Part shown: positions 17,127 to 27,674 of the stretch, in pieces | How positions within the stretch are numbered: position 1 is the first letter of the stretch | How the letters are laid out: each line of letters opens with the position of its first letter | Assembly (NCBI GenBank): GCA_028291845.1 | Contig: JAQGNM010000362.1 | Location: 1-34,112 of the forward strand | Length of the DNA stretch: 34,112 nucleotides | Direction of reading: 5' to 3' | Source: Massilia sp. | Lineage (GTDB): Bacteria > Pseudomonadota > Gammaproteobacteria > Burkholderiales > Burkholderiaceae_D | Notes under the pieces: generated by a model | Told to the model about the DNA's origin: nothing | The model's input: only the letters and a program-made list of their open reading frames with translations | Databases searched by the model: none | Position numbers and translations under genes: made by a program

Positions 17127-18674
17127 ATGCATTATTTCGCCCCGCAGTGCCTTTTGTCTCGCTTATTCATGACCATCGCGTTGATCACGGCCGTGCCCTT
17201 GGCCGGCGCCGCCGACCTGACCTTGACGCCGGCGGCCGGGCCGCATGCGGTGGGCTTGCGCGTGATTGCCCAGGCCGACGCGAGCCGGGTCACCCTGGCC
17301 GAACCCGACGCCTTCGGCAACAGCCGCCATCCCGAGCGCGCGCGGCCAATGCAGACGCTGGTTTGGTATCCGGCGGCCGCTGCTGGCACGCAGGTGCAAT
17401 ATCTCGATTACATGAAAACCGCTTTGACGGAGAACGACGCCGCCCGGCCGGCGGCGGAATTGGCCAGGGAAGGTGCTTCTTTGCTCACCGGAAACGCAGC
17501 CGCCCGCGCGCGCCTTCAGCACAGCATGCTGGCAACGCGCGACGCCGCCCCGGCGGCGGGCAGCTATCCGGTGATTATCTACGCGCCCAGTTTCGCCGCC
17601 CCGGCCCATGAAAATGCCGACCTGTGCGAATACCTCGCCAGCCATGGTTATATCGTGCTGGCCAGCGCCAGCCGCGGTCCGCGCACCGCTGTCATGACCG
17701 ACGACCTCGAGGGGGTGGAAGCGCAGGCGACCGATATCGCCTGGCTGAGCGGGTTTGCCGCCACCGTTCCCGGCGCCGACCTGCGCCAGGTGGCGGTGGT
17801 CGGGTTCAGTTGGGGCGGCCTGGCCAACGTGTTCGCCGCGGCGCGCTCGGCGCGCATCAAGGCGCTGGTCAGCCTGGACGGTTCGGTGCGCAGCTATCCA
17901 CAATTGATTGCCGCCGCCACCTACGTGACGCCGGCCAGCGTGGCCGTGCCGATGTTGTCGATCGGCTCGGCGCCGCAATCGATCGAGCGGCTCAACGAGC
18001 GCGAAAAAAGCACCGCCAGCAGCTTTTTGAACAGCATGAAGTTTTCCGACGTTTATCTGGCGACCAATATGTGGATGGAGCACATGCACTTCGCCGGTAG
18101 AACCTTGCGCATTCAAAGCGACGACGGTTTCAAGGACTACTCGCGCGACGAACTGGCGCTGGCGTCGACCTGGAACGCCCGCTACGTGCGCGCCTTTCTC
18201 GACGCCTATCTCAAGCACGACGCGCCGGCCAAGGCCTTCCTCGGCAATGGGCCGGTGGCCAATGGCGTGCCGAAACACATGATGGCGATGACGGTGCGGC
18301 CGGCCAAGGCCGTGGTGCCGTCCGAAAGCGCGTTCCTGGAACAGTTCAACCGCCGCCGGCAGCAGGACGCCGTGCCGATCTTCGAAGCGATGCGCAAGGA
18401 CCAGCCAGGGTTCACCCTGACGCCGATCCAGCTGAACAACTGGGGTTACGAATTATTGCGGGCCAAGCCATCGCAGCCGCGCGGCGCCATCGAGCTGTTC
18501 AAGCTGGCCATTTTTATCGAGCCAAAATGGGGCGACGTGCACGACAGCCTGGGCGAAGCGTACGAAGCGGCGGGCGAAAAAACGCTGGCCATCGCCGCCT
18601 ACCAACAGGCGCTGGCGCTCGATCCATCGCAGGCAAACTCGGCGCAACGTTTGAAAGTGTTGCGCGCGCAATAA
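17127..18674 (+). CDS. Secreted alpha/beta hydrolase (dienelactone hydrolase/PAF-AH-like) with C-terminal TPR segment
   Basis: N-terminal signal-like sequence, nucleophile elbow VVGFSWGG, C-terminal AIELFKLAIFIEPKWGDVHDSLGEAYEAAGEKTLAIAAYQQALALDPSQANSAQRLKVL (TPR). Confidence 0.82.
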   Translation: MHYFAPQCLLSRLFMTIALITAVPLAGAADLTLTPAAGPHAVGLRVIAQADASRVTLAEPDAFGNSRHPERARPMQTLVWYPAAAAGTQVQYLDYMKTALTENDAARPAAELAREGASLLTGNAAARARLQHSMLATRDAAPAAGSYPVIIYAPSFAAPAHENADLCEYLASHGYIVLASASRGPRTAVMTDDLEGVEAQATDIAWLSGFAATVPGADLRQVAVVGFSWGGLANVFAAARSARIKALVSLDGSVRSYPQLIAAATYVTPASVAVPMLSIGSAPQSIERLNEREKSTASSFLNSMKFSDVYLATNMWMEHMHFAGRTLRIQSDDGFKDYSRDELALASTWNARYVRAFLDAYLKHDAPAKAFLGNGPVANGVPKHMMAMTVRPAKAVVPSESAFLEQFNRRRQQDAVPIFEAMRKDQPGFTLTPIQLNNWGYELLRAKPSQPRGAIELFKLAIFIEPKWGDVHDSLGEAYEAAGEKTLAIAAYQQALALDPSQANSAQRLKVLRAQ

Positions 18675-18681
18675 AACATCG

Positions 18682-19266
18682 TCAGGCGGTGTGCAGCTGC
18701 ATGGTGGCGGCGTCGAACTTGCCATCAAAAACCAGCGGCAGCACCCGTAAGGCTTTGTCGATGGCTTCCTCGATCAGCGATTGCTCTTCCTTGCGCGGGG
18801 GTTGCAGCACGAAATCGGCGACCGCTTGCTGTGTATTGCGGCTACGCGGATGGCCGATGCCGATGCGCAAGCGCCAGTAATCCTGGGTGCCCAGCGCCGA
18901 GGTGATGTCCTTCAGACCGTTGTGGCCGCCGGATGAACCGCCTTTTTTCATCTTGACGGTGCCAGGGGACAGATCGAGTTCGTCGTGCACCACCAGGATT
19001 TCATCCGGGTTGATTTTATAAAAACGCGCCAGTTGGCCGACCGACAGGCCGGAGCGGTTCATGAAAGTGAGCGGCTCGAGCAAAAACACATCGTTGCCGC
19101 CGATTTTGGCTTTTCCCACCTTGGCGTTGAAACGCGATTCGTGCTGCAGGCGGCAGCCTGGCAGGCTGTTGGCAAGGTTGTCGACCAGCCAGAAGCCGGC
19201 ATTGTGGCGGGTTTGTTCATATTCGGGGCCGGGGTTGCCGAGGCCGACGATCAGGCGGATGGACAT
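18682..19266 (-). CDS. pth: Peptidyl-tRNA hydrolase
   Basis: [32 protein letters not shown]...[14 protein letters not shown]...[30 protein letters not shown]. Confidence 0.97.
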   Translation of the reverse strand: MSIRLIVGLGNPGPEYEQTRHNAGFWLVDNLANSLPGCRLQHESRFNAKVGKAKIGGNDVFLLEPLTFMNRSGLSVGQLARFYKINPDEILVVHDELDLSPGTVKMKKGGSSGGHNGLKDITSALGTQDYWRLRIGIGHPRSRNTQQAVADFVLQPPRKEEQSLIEEAIDKALRVLPLVFDGKFDAATMQLHTA

Positions 19267-19340
19267 ATCAGATAATTAGGAATACAAAAGGTGCAGAGTA
19301 AGGCAAAACGTGCAAATGAAGTGCTTCCTGAAATACAGCG

Positions 19341-19378
19341 AAAAAAAACCCGCCGGGCCGGAGCCGAGCGGGTTTTTT
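19341..19378. terminator. Rho-independent terminator between rplY and pth
   Basis: AAAAAAAACCCGCCGGGCCGGAGCCGAGCGGGTTTTTT: strong stem with A/T tracts on both sides. Confidence 0.85.
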
Positions 19379-19394
19379 ATTTACCGATGAAGAA

Positions 19395-20021
19395 TTACTT
19401 CTTCTTGGCATCCGCTTCGGCTTCGGCGGCAGGCGCTTCGGCAGCAGCTTCGTCCGACACTTTACCGGCTGGGATGGCAGCGGTGGCAACGGTTTGGTCG
19501 TCGCCGTGAGCAACAACGGTCACGCCTTTAGGCAGGGTCAGTGCCGACACGTGGATCGAATTGCCGACTTCGATGTTGGCCAGGTCGACTTCGATGAATT
19601 CCGGCAGATCGGCTGGCAGGCAGGAGATGTCCAGATCGGTCAGCACGTGCGAAATGACAGCACCGCTCAGTTTCACCGCAGGCGAGACGTCGGCGTTGAT
19701 GAAGTGCAGCGCGACTTTCTTGTGGATCGGCTGATTCGAGTCGACGCGCTGGAAGTCAGCGTGCAGCACCAGTTGTTTAAAAGCGTGCATTTGGAAGTCG
19801 CGCAGCACGACTTGCTGGCTGGCGCCGTCGATTTCGAGGTCGAGGACCGAACCGTGGAAGGCTTCTTTCTTCAGCGCGTGGTACAGCGCGTTGCCGTCCA
19901 GCGAGATCAGTACGGGAGCAGCGGTGCCGCCGTAGATGATGCCAGGCGTCTGGCCGGAATTACGCAGGCGGCGGCTCGCTCCGGACCCCTGCAAAGTGCG
20001 ATTAAAGGCGATAACTTTCAT
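19395..20021 (-). CDS. rplY: 50S ribosomal protein L25/general stress protein Ctc
   Basis: [32 protein letters not shown]...; Ctc-type C-terminal extension; adjacent to prs and pth. Confidence 0.95.
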   Translation of the reverse strand: MKVIAFNRTLQGSGASRRLRNSGQTPGIIYGGTAAPVLISLDGNALYHALKKEAFHGSVLDLEIDGASQQVVLRDFQMHAFKQLVLHADFQRVDSNQPIHKKVALHFINADVSPAVKLSGAVISHVLTDLDISCLPADLPEFIEVDLANIEVGNSIHVSALTLPKGVTVVAHGDDQTVATAAIPAGKVSDEAAAEAPAAEAEADAKKK

Positions 20022-20144
20022 GTGTTGCTCCATTAAGTGCGGGACTGAATTGTCCCGCGGTTGAAACGCCCGCGACCAGGCGTTTCCAAAGTCGGCCACT
20101 GGTATGTTGTGACCGATAAAACTGTGAATTACTTAAAACGGCAA

Positions 20145-20172
20145 CGGCGCCCTGGCTGTGGCCGGGGCGCCG
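20145..20172 (-). terminator. Hairpin between prs and rplY (possible terminator/attenuator)
   Basis: CGGCGCCCTGGC-TGTG-GCCGGGGCGCCG: 12-bp stem including one G:U; only a short T-run follows on the minus strand. Confidence 0.5.
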
Positions 20173-20194
20173 CGGGGAACCAAAACAGCGGTTC

Positions 20195-21145
20195 TTAGTC
20201 GATAAACAGGGAGATCACCGAATCTCCCTTGATGATGCGTTTGAACGTTTCAGCCAGCAGCGGCGCGCACGACACCTGGCGGATCTTGCCGCAGGCGGCA
20301 GCGGCAGGCGACAGCGGAATCGTGTCCGTCACCACCAGCTCGTCGAGCGGCGAGGCGGCGATACGGTCGATCGCCGGACCGGACAGCACCGGGTGGGTGC
20401 AATACGCCACCACTTTCTTGGCGCCGCGCGATTTGAGCACTTCGGCTGCCTTGGTGAGCGTACCGGCGGTATCGACCATGTCGTCCATGATGACGCAGTT
20501 GCGCCCTTCGACTTCACCGATGATGTTCATCACTTGCGACACGTTCGCCTTCGGGCGGCGCTTGTCGATGATGGCCAGATCGCAGCCGAGGCGCTTGGCC
20601 AGCGCACGGGCGCGCACCACGCCGCCGACGTCGGGCGAGACCACCAGCAGGTCGTCGTAGTTTTTCTTTTGCAGGTCGCCCAGCAGCAAGGGCGATGCGT
20701 AGATATTGTCAACCGGGATGTCGAAAAAGCCCTGAATCTGGTCGGCGTGCAAATCCATGATAAGGACGCGCTCGACACCGGCTTTTTCCAGCATGTTGGC
20801 GACCACTTTGGCCGAGATGGCCACGCGCGCCGAACGGGGGCGGCGATCCTGGCGGGCATAACCGAAATACGGGATGGCGGCGGTGATGCGGCCGGCGGAG
20901 GCGCGTTTCAGGGCATCGACCATCAGGATGATTTCCATCAGGCTGTCGTTGGTGGGTGCGCACGTCGATTGCAGAACAAAAACGTCTTTACCGCGGACGT
21001 TCTCGTTAATCTCGACCATCACTTCGCCATCGGAAAACTTCGATACCACTGCCTTGCCGAGGGGGATGCCGAGATTTTTTACGACTCCTTCCGCCAGCGC
21101 CGGATTAGCGTTGCCGGTAAAAACCATCAGGTTTTCGTAAGCCAT
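20195..21145 (-). CDS. prs: Ribose-phosphate pyrophosphokinase
   Basis: [30 protein letters not shown]...[36 protein letters not shown]...; ATG at 21145. Confidence 0.97.
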   Translation of the reverse strand: MAYENLMVFTGNANPALAEGVVKNLGIPLGKAVVSKFSDGEVMVEINENVRGKDVFVLQSTCAPTNDSLMEIILMVDALKRASAGRITAAIPYFGYARQDRRPRSARVAISAKVVANMLEKAGVERVLIMDLHADQIQGFFDIPVDNIYASPLLLGDLQKKNYDDLLVVSPDVGGVVRARALAKRLGCDLAIIDKRRPKANVSQVMNIIGEVEGRNCVIMDDMVDTAGTLTKAAEVLKSRGAKKVVAYCTHPVLSGPAIDRIAASPLDELVVTDTIPLSPAAAACGKIRQVSCAPLLAETFKRIIKGDSVISLFID

Positions 21146-21295
21146 GGGAGTCCCAAGAGAAAATACGTTGAAGGCTTGATGTAACGCCAGTCCACTGAAA
21201 GCCGACTGCCGCTGTACTAAAGAGTGGCCCGAGCGCGGGTCCGGCGATCTTGGCGGCTGGACGCGAATGGCGCATCGACAGTCCGACAAAATGAA

Positions 21296-21372
21296 TGGCA
21301 GGGGAACAAGGATTCGAACCTTGGTATGCTGGAATCAAAATCCAGTGCCTTAACCAGCTTGGCGATTCCCCT
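21296..21372 (-). tRNA. tRNA-Gln (anticodon TTG)
   Basis: Minus strand AGGGGAATCGCCAAGCTGGTTAAGGCACTGGATTTTGATTCCAGCATACCAAGGTTCGAATCCTTGTTCCCCTGCCA. Cloverleaf pairs; anticodon loop TTTTGAT; encoded CCA. Confidence 0.95.
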
Positions 21373-21438
21373 ACGCAACTGCTTGCTTGTCGCAATGTAG
21401 GACGCATTGTATCGTCAAACATCACGCCAGGCCAAATT

Positions 21439-22353
21439 CTATTCGATAACACCATCAATTTGCAACTGCGCCAGCAGCGGATGCGCTTGCAGTGAACCGG
21501 CGATAAACGCACGCCATGTCGGCGGCACTTGCGCCAGCACCGCGCGGGCTGCGGCTTCGTCGGCAAACGCGCAAAACACGCATGCTCCTGAACCCGTCAT
21601 CCTGGCGTCGCCGTATGCCCCGAGCCATTCGACCGCCTCGGCTACCGGCGGGAACAAGCGCGTTGCAACTGCTTGCAAATCGTTTTTACCAAACCCCTTG
21701 AGACCGCTTTCTGTCTTCAGGTGTCTGGAAAAGTCCGTTATTCTGACCGGTTTCGAGTCCCTTGTCAAATCATCGGCGCAGAAAATTGATGCGGTCGGCA
21801 CTTCGATACCGGGAGCGATGACCAGGTAGCAGCAGTCGGGCGTGGCGACCGGCTGCATGCGCTCGCCCACGCCTTCGACGAAGGCATTGCGGCCGAATAC
21901 AAAAAACGGGATGTCGGCGCCCAGCGGCAAACCCAGCGCCATCAGTTCGTCAGTCGTAAAACCCGCCTGCCACAGGTGATTGACGGCCATCAAAGCGGTG
22001 GCGGCGTCCGACGAGCCGCCGCCGAGTCCGCCGCCCATCGGCAAGCGTTTGACGATACCGACGTCGACGCCGGGCGGCAGCGCGCCATGTTTTTCACGGT
22101 AGGCCGCCTGCAACAGGCGCAGCGCACGCACCACCAGGTCGCTCTCGGCGGGCACGCCCGGCAGATCGCTGGTGCGCACGATCAAGTCGTCGCCGCGCAA
22201 TTCAAAATCGAGGCTGTCGCCGTAATCGATCAGCTGAAACACCGATTGCAGCAAGTGGTAACCATCGGCGCGCCGTCCCGTGACATGCAAAAACAGGTTG
22301 AGCTTGGCCGGCGCCGGGCAGTTGCGCAGCGATCGCAATGCATGCACGCCCAT
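21439..22353 (-). CDS. ispE: 4-(cytidine 5'-diphospho)-2-C-methyl-D-erythritol kinase
   Basis: APAKLNLFLHVTGRRADGYHLLQSVFQLIDYGD...KRLPMGGGLGGGSSDAATAL (GHMP kinase). ATG at 22353; the ORF-track N-terminus is read-through of lolB sequence. Confidence 0.95.
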   Translation of the reverse strand: MGVHALRSLRNCPAPAKLNLFLHVTGRRADGYHLLQSVFQLIDYGDSLDFELRGDDLIVRTSDLPGVPAESDLVVRALRLLQAAYREKHGALPPGVDVGIVKRLPMGGGLGGGSSDAATALMAVNHLWQAGFTTDELMALGLPLGADIPFFVFGRNAFVEGVGERMQPVATPDCCYLVIAPGIEVPTASIFCADDLTRDSKPVRITDFSRHLKTESGLKGFGKNDLQAVATRLFPPVAEAVEWLGAYGDARMTGSGACVFCAFADEAAARAVLAQVPPTWRAFIAGSLQAHPLLAQLQIDGVIE

Positions 22354-22354
22354 G

Positions 22355-22960
22355 TCAGCCCTGGCCGTCAAGCACGATGCGGATCGCCAGTTCCTCGGCG
22401 TTGCCTGCCCCATCGCGTTCGGCGTCGATGCGCTTGGGCGCGGGCCGCCCGTTTGCATCGTTTTGCCACGAAACAAAGCGCAAGCGCCAGCCATCGCGCG
22501 TGGTGACAGTGTTGTTGGCGGCCGAGGCCACAAAGCGGCTGCCGTCGGCGGCGGCGGCATAGCCTTGCAACCAGTCACGCAGGCCCGACACCGGCAAGGT
22601 CCAGCCCAGCGATGCGGTGGTCAGCGATTCGAGGTCGGGCGCCACGCGCGGCGCCTTGTCGGCCTGCACCAGGGTCGCCGACTCGGGGGTGACGGTGATG
22701 GTGGCGATGGTGGCCATCGGCGAGGACAGGGTGACGTCGAGGCGGCTGGGGGTTTGCACCCAGGTGAACTTGCCGGTCAGCGATTCCGGCGTGCCATTGT
22801 GCTTGTAATTGACGGACAGGCGGCCGCTGGTGTCGAAGTTGCTGCGGTAGGGGGCGATCAGGCTGGCGGCGGCGCCGCTTTGCTGTGGCGGCGCGACAGT
22901 GGCGCAGCCGCCCAGCAGCGCGGCGCACAGGCCCGCTGCGATGAGGTGATTGACGTGCAT
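22355..22960 (-). CDS. lolB: Outer membrane lipoprotein LolB
   Basis: Lipobox LLGGC, GRLSVNYKHNGTPESLTGKFTWVQTPSRLDVTLSSPMATIATI; directly upstream of ispE. Confidence 0.92.
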   Translation of the reverse strand: MHVNHLIAAGLCAALLGGCATVAPPQQSGAAASLIAPYRSNFDTSGRLSVNYKHNGTPESLTGKFTWVQTPSRLDVTLSSPMATIATITVTPESATLVQADKAPRVAPDLESLTTASLGWTLPVSGLRDWLQGYAAAADGSRFVASAANNTVTTRDGWRLRFVSWQNDANGRPAPKRIDAERDGAGNAEELAIRIVLDGQG

Positions 22961-22995
22961 TGGTTCTCAGGTTCTCGCTATCGATTCCGGCTCGC

Positions 22996-24801
22996 TCACA
23001 CGTCGGTGCGCAGGCGAGCGAGGGTGTTTTTCAGGGCGTCGTTTTTTGGATCCTTGCTTTTCGCTTCGCGCCACAGCTTGCGGGCATCGGCTTGCTGGCC
23101 CTTTTGCCATAGCACCTCGCCGAGGTGGACGGCGATTTCAGGATCGTTGCGCAAGGCGTAAGCCTGGCGCAGCTGCTTTTCGGCCGCGCTCAGATTACCC
23201 ATACGAAATTGCACCCAGCCCATGCTGTCCATGATGAAGGGATCGTCCGGCGCCATTTTCAGGGCTTTGGAGATCAGCTCGAATGCTTCCGGCAGGCGCA
23301 CGTTGCGCTCGGCCAGCGAGTAGCCGAGGGCGTTGTAAGCATGGTGGTTGTCGGGCGCCTGCGCCATCACCTGGCGCAGGGCTGTTTCCATTTCCTCGAG
23401 GTGGCCGGTTTTTTCGGCCAGCATGGCAAAATCGTACAGCACGTCGGCATTGCTGGGGAACTTGGCCAGGCCCGCCTGCAGCAAGGCATACGCCTCTTGC
23501 GTGCGGCCGGCGTCGCGCAACACCTGGCCGTTGGCCAGCAATACCTGGGCCTGTTCGGCCTCGGTCGGCGCCGGCAACGCGGCCAGCAGCTTTTGTGCGC
23601 CCGCCAGATCGCCGCCCTTGCCCATCAACTGGGCCCGTTTCAGCTGAGCGCCAAACCAGCCGCGCTCGTCTTCGCCGATGTTGTCCAGCCAGGCCAGCGC
23701 GGCCTTGGTGTCGCCGCGGTCGTCGGCCAGTTGCGCCAGCAGGGTGTAGGCGCGCGCGGTGTCGGTCTCGCCATCGGCCTGCTTGCCGGCGCTCTCGGTA
23801 AACCGTTTGAGGTAGGTTTCGGCGTTGGCGCTGTCGTTCATCTGCAGCGACACGATGCCCAGCGCGTACAGGGCGGTCAGGTTATCTGGTTGCCCTTTGA
23901 GCAAGGTGCGCAACTGCTCGCGCGCGGGGACGAACTGGCGCGCGCTCACCAGCAAACGGGCGTACGCCATGCGCACTTCGCGGGCGTTCGGATAGGTTTT
24001 GAGAAAGCGCGCCAGCAGCGCCTGGGCGGCAGGCTCGTCGGCGCTGACCTGGGCCAGCATCAGCACGGCGATTTCGGCATCGGGCTTGAGCGCCAGCGCC
24101 GCCTGCGCCTCCTGCCGGGCACGCGCCTTGTCGCCGCGGCTGAAAGCGGCCTGGGCCAGCACGATGCGCCCTTCCACGCTGGCGCTGTACGGCGCCACCA
24201 GGCGTTCGAGCATGGCGTTGGCCACCGCCTTGTCCTTGGCGCGCGCCAGCAGCTGCTGGGTCTGGAACATCAGCAGGCCGCGCTCGGCGGGGCTGGCGTC
24301 GGCCAGACGGCTGCGAAAGATCGCTTCGGCCTCGCCGATATCGTCCGACAGCAGCACATAGCCCAGGTAATACTGTTTCGCTTCGTCCGATTGCGGGGCC
24401 AGCTCGCGCCACAGGCGGATTGCCGCCAGGGTCGGCTCGCCCTGCTGCGCCGCCAGCGCGATTTCAGTGGCGCGCTGGGCCAGCCGGGGATCGCGCGTCT
24501 GCTGCGCGGCGCCCATCATGACGATGTAGGGCTCTTGCCAGTTGCCGTTTTTTAAGTCGATTTCGGCGAGCATCAATTTGTACAGCAGCTCGCTGGTCAG
24601 GGCGACGTTGGGCAGCGGCATATCGTCCTGCGCCGCGGCGGGCGCCACGCTTTCCGGCGTGGTGCGCTCGACCGACCAGGCGGGGGTGTCGACCGGCGGC
24701 GGCGGCGACCCAGCGGCGCCGCCTGCTTGCGCCCGGGCCGCGGGCGTGGCGCACGCCGTCAACAGGGCAGCGAGAGTTACAATGACGAAAGCGTTTTTCA
24801 A
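22996..24801 (-). CDS. TPR-repeat lipoprotein/periplasmic protein upstream of lolB
   Basis: Lipobox-like LLTACA, multiple TPR motifs (NHHAYNALGYSLAERNVRLPEAFELISKALKMAPDDPFIMDSMGWVQFRMGNLSAAEKQLRQAYAL). Confidence 0.85.
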   Translation of the reverse strand: MKNAFVIVTLAALLTACATPAARAQAGGAAGSPPPPVDTPAWSVERTTPESVAPAAAQDDMPLPNVALTSELLYKLMLAEIDLKNGNWQEPYIVMMGAAQQTRDPRLAQRATEIALAAQQGEPTLAAIRLWRELAPQSDEAKQYYLGYVLLSDDIGEAEAIFRSRLADASPAERGLLMFQTQQLLARAKDKAVANAMLERLVAPYSASVEGRIVLAQAAFSRGDKARARQEAQAALALKPDAEIAVLMLAQVSADEPAAQALLARFLKTYPNAREVRMAYARLLVSARQFVPAREQLRTLLKGQPDNLTALYALGIVSLQMNDSANAETYLKRFTESAGKQADGETDTARAYTLLAQLADDRGDTKAALAWLDNIGEDERGWFGAQLKRAQLMGKGGDLAGAQKLLAALPAPTEAEQAQVLLANGQVLRDAGRTQEAYALLQAGLAKFPSNADVLYDFAMLAEKTGHLEEMETALRQVMAQAPDNHHAYNALGYSLAERNVRLPEAFELISKALKMAPDDPFIMDSMGWVQFRMGNLSAAEKQLRQAYALRNDPEIAVHLGEVLWQKGQQADARKLWREAKSKDPKNDALKNTLARLRTDV

Positions 24802-24895
24802 GGCAATTCCAAGATGACCCGATTGATCTCAGATTCTACGCGCAACCCAGCTGGCGCGTGCGGCATTGCCGCGCAACACGCAACGCGTGGCGGCA

Positions 24896-25729
24896 ATGCC
24901 TGAACTGCCCGAGGTCGAAGTCACCCGGCGCGGCGTCGCCCCCCATCTGGAAGGGCGCCAGGTCAAACGGGTGCTGCTGCGCCGCGACGGCTTGCGCTGG
25001 CCGTTCCCCCCTGCCCTGTCCGACTTGCTGGCCGGCCGGCGCATCCTGTCGACGGGCCGGCGCGGCAAATACTTGTTGTTGCACTTTGAACACGGCACCC
25101 TGATCATCCATCTGGGCATGTCCGGCCATTTGCGCGTGCTCGATCCGGCCACCGAATGCAAAAAGCACGATCATTTCGACTTGATCGTGCAAGGCCCGGA
25201 CGGCGAACAAGCGCTGCGCCTGAACGATCCGCGCCGCTTCGGCGCGGTGCTGTGGCATGCCAACGACGACGGCGAACTGGACAGCCACGTGCTGCTGCGC
25301 GGCCTGGGCGTCGAGCCGCTGGAGGACGGTTTTACGGGCGAAACCCTGTTTCGCGCCAGCCGCGGCCGCACCTCTCCGATCAAGCAGTTTTTATTGGGCG
25401 GCGATATCGTCGTCGGGGTCGGCAATATCTATGCGTGCGAGAGCTTGTTTCGCGCCAAAATCAATCCAAAAACCGCCGCCGGACGCATCTCGCGTGGCCG
25501 TTATGACACCCTGGCGCTGGCCATCCGCGAGATTCTCGCCGAAGCCATTGTGCAAGGCGGCAGCACCTTGCGTGATTTTCTTGCGGTCAACGGACAATCT
25601 GGCTATTTCCAACAGACATATTTCGTCTATGATCGTGAAGGAGTGCCGTGCCGCAACTGTGGCACGCCGATCCGCCGGATCGTGCAGGGGCAGCGCTCGA
25701 CGTTTTATTGTGTGAACTGCCAGAAATAA
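24896..25729 (+). CDS. mutM: Formamidopyrimidine-DNA glycosylase
   Basis: [19 protein letters not shown]-terminus and C-terminal zinc finger [26 protein letters not shown]. Confidence 0.97.
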   Translation: MPELPEVEVTRRGVAPHLEGRQVKRVLLRRDGLRWPFPPALSDLLAGRRILSTGRRGKYLLLHFEHGTLIIHLGMSGHLRVLDPATECKKHDHFDLIVQGPDGEQALRLNDPRRFGAVLWHANDDGELDSHVLLRGLGVEPLEDGFTGETLFRASRGRTSPIKQFLLGGDIVVGVGNIYACESLFRAKINPKTAAGRISRGRYDTLALAIREILAEAIVQGGSTLRDFLAVNGQSGYFQQTYFVYDREGVPCRNCGTPIRRIVQGQRSTFYCVNCQK

Positions 25730-25745
25730 CTGGCGCGGGTGAGAC

Positions 25746-27674
25746 ATGGTGCAGGATTTTCAACAATACGGCGCATGGCGCCAGGGCGTGGTGGCGGCGC
25801 TGGAAAACTACCGGATGTGGGTCAATGCGGCCGAGCTGAGCGACGGCGCCACCGACCAGCGGATCGGCCGCGCCCTGGCGCGCCTGGCCGACGACAAGCT
25901 GTCGGTCGCCTTCGTCGCCGAATTCTCGCGCGGTAAATCGGAGCTGATCAACGCCCTGTTTTTCGCCGATTACGGCCAGCGCATCCTGCCGTCGGCGGCC
26001 GGCCGCACCACCATGTGCCCGACCGAACTGCTGTATGACCCGGCGCACCCGCCCAGCCTGCGCCTGCTGCCGATCGAAACGCGCGCCAACAACCTCTCGA
26101 CCAGCGACTACCGCGACGATGCTAGCGCCTGGACCGTGCTGCCGCTGTCGCTCGACGCCGGCGAGCAGATGACGGAAACCTTCAAGCAGGTCAGCCTGAC
26201 CAAGCTGGTCACCCCGGCGGAGGCGAAAAAATACGGCCTGTACGACGAGGACGATCCCGATGCGCTCAGCACGCTCGACGCGCACGGCATGGTCGAAGTG
26301 TCCCTGTGGCGCCACGCCATCATCAACTTTCCCCATCCCCTGCTCAAACAGGGCCTGGTGATTCTCGATACGCCGGGCCTGAACGCCATCGGCACCGAGC
26401 CGGAACTGACCCTCAACCTGATTCCGAACGCGCACGCGGTGCTGTTCATCCTGGCCGCCGAAACCGGCGTGACCAAGAGCGACATCGACGTCTGGCGCAC
26501 CCACATCGGGCCGGGGCGCGGGCGCATCGTGGTGCTCAACAAGATCGACGCCATGTGGGACGAACTGAAAAGCGACGCCGCCAACGACGCCGAGATCGCC
26601 CGCCAGCAAGCCAGCGTGGCCCATCTGCTGGCCTTGACCCCGCGTCAGGTGTATCCGGTGTCGGCGCAAAAGGCGCTGGTGGCGAAGATCAACGGCGACA
26701 TGCCGCTGCTGGAGAAAAGCCGCCTGGGAGAATTGGAAGCGGCGCTGTTCAACGAACTGATTCCGGCCAAGAAGGAGATCATCCGCGCCCAGCTCGACGA
26801 GGACATGGCGCAGTTGGCCAGCGCCCAGCAGGCGATGCTGGGCGCGCGCGGACGCGATATCGTCGAGCAGCTGCAGGAACTGCGCAGCCTGCGCGGCAAG
26901 AACCAGAGCGTGGTCGCGCACATGTTAAAGCGCGTGGAAATCGAAAAAAAGGAGTTCGACGCCAGCCTGGTCAAATTGCAGGGCACCCGCGCCGTGTTCG
27001 CGCGCTTGTCGACCGAGTTATTTACCACCATGGGCATGGACGTCGTGCAGGAAGAAGTCGACGCCGTGCGCGAAGCGATGCAGGCCAGCCGCTTCGCCAC
27101 CGGCATGCGCGGGCCCGTCAAATTCTTTTTCGAGCAAGCGCGCGCCAACCTCGACGCAGCCGCCGACAAGGTGCAGGAAATCGGCGCCATGATGGAATCG
27201 ATGTACAAGAAATTCTCGGCCGAGCATGGGCTGGCGCTGGCCTTGCCGATGCTGTTCTCGTTCGACAAATACCGCGCCGAGATCGACGCCATCGAGGCGG
27301 TCTACCAAAAGCAGTTCGGCACCACCACCTTGCTGCTGACCGGCCGCGCCGCCCTGATGGAGCGCTTTTTCGACTCGATCGCCTCGCGCGTGCGCAAGAC
27401 CTACCGGGCCGCCAACGCCGACGTCGAGGCCTGGCTGAAGGTGATCATGGCGCCGCTGGAAGCGCAGATCCGCCAGCACAAGGATCAACTCAAACATCGC
27501 CTCGCCTCGATCGGCCGCATCCACGACGCCACCGACAGCCTCGAACAAAAGATCGAAGCATTCGAGACCACCCAGGGCAATCTGCAGCAGGTCGAGGGGC
27601 AGTTGCGCCAGCTGGCCGCCAAGGTCGGCGCCGCCCTCGATGCGGCGCCCACCGTGCTGGATGCCGCCGCGTGA
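25746..27674 (+). CDS. Dynamin-family (bacterial dynamin-like) GTPase
   Basis: P-loop-like VAEFSRGKSELINALFF, G2 region GRTTMCPTELLYDP, G3 DTPGLNAIG, G4 VLNKID, C-terminal coiled-coil-like region. Confidence 0.85.
   Translation: MVQDFQQYGAWRQGVVAALENYRMWVNAAELSDGATDQRIGRALARLADDKLSVAFVAEFSRGKSELINALFFADYGQRILPSAAGRTTMCPTELLYDPAHPPSLRLLPIETRANNLSTSDYRDDASAWTVLPLSLDAGEQMTETFKQVSLTKLVTPAEAKKYGLYDEDDPDALSTLDAHGMVEVSLWRHAIINFPHPLLKQGLVILDTPGLNAIGTEPELTLNLIPNAHAVLFILAAETGVTKSDIDVWRTHIGPGRGRIVVLNKIDAMWDELKSDAANDAEIARQQASVAHLLALTPRQVYPVSAQKALVAKINGDMPLLEKSRLGELEAALFNELIPAKKEIIRAQLDEDMAQLASAQQAMLGARGRDIVEQLQELRSLRGKNQSVVAHMLKRVEIEKKEFDASLVKLQGTRAVFARLSTELFTTMGMDVVQEEVDAVREAMQASRFATGMRGPVKFFFEQARANLDAAADKVQEIGAMMESMYKKFSAEHGLALALPMLFSFDKYRAEIDAIEAVYQKQFGTTTLLLTGRAALMERFFDSIASRVRKTYRAANADVEAWLKVIMAPLEAQIRQHKDQLKHRLASIGRIHDATDSLEQKIEAFETTQGNLQQVEGQLRQLAAKVGAALDAAPTVLDAAA

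Noticed and set aside
23125-24555. 476-aa plus-strand ORF opposite the TPR gene
   Set aside because: Antisense shadow; TPR motifs on the minus strand are clear.
25587-26921. 444-aa minus-strand ORF opposite mutM/dynamin-like gene
   Set aside because: Antisense shadow; GTPase motifs are on the plus strand.
26306-27670. N-terminal extension of the mutY ORF (815 aa as listed)
   Set aside because: Out-of-frame with the GTPase and Arg-rich/low-complexity; MutY homology begins at the GTG at 27671.
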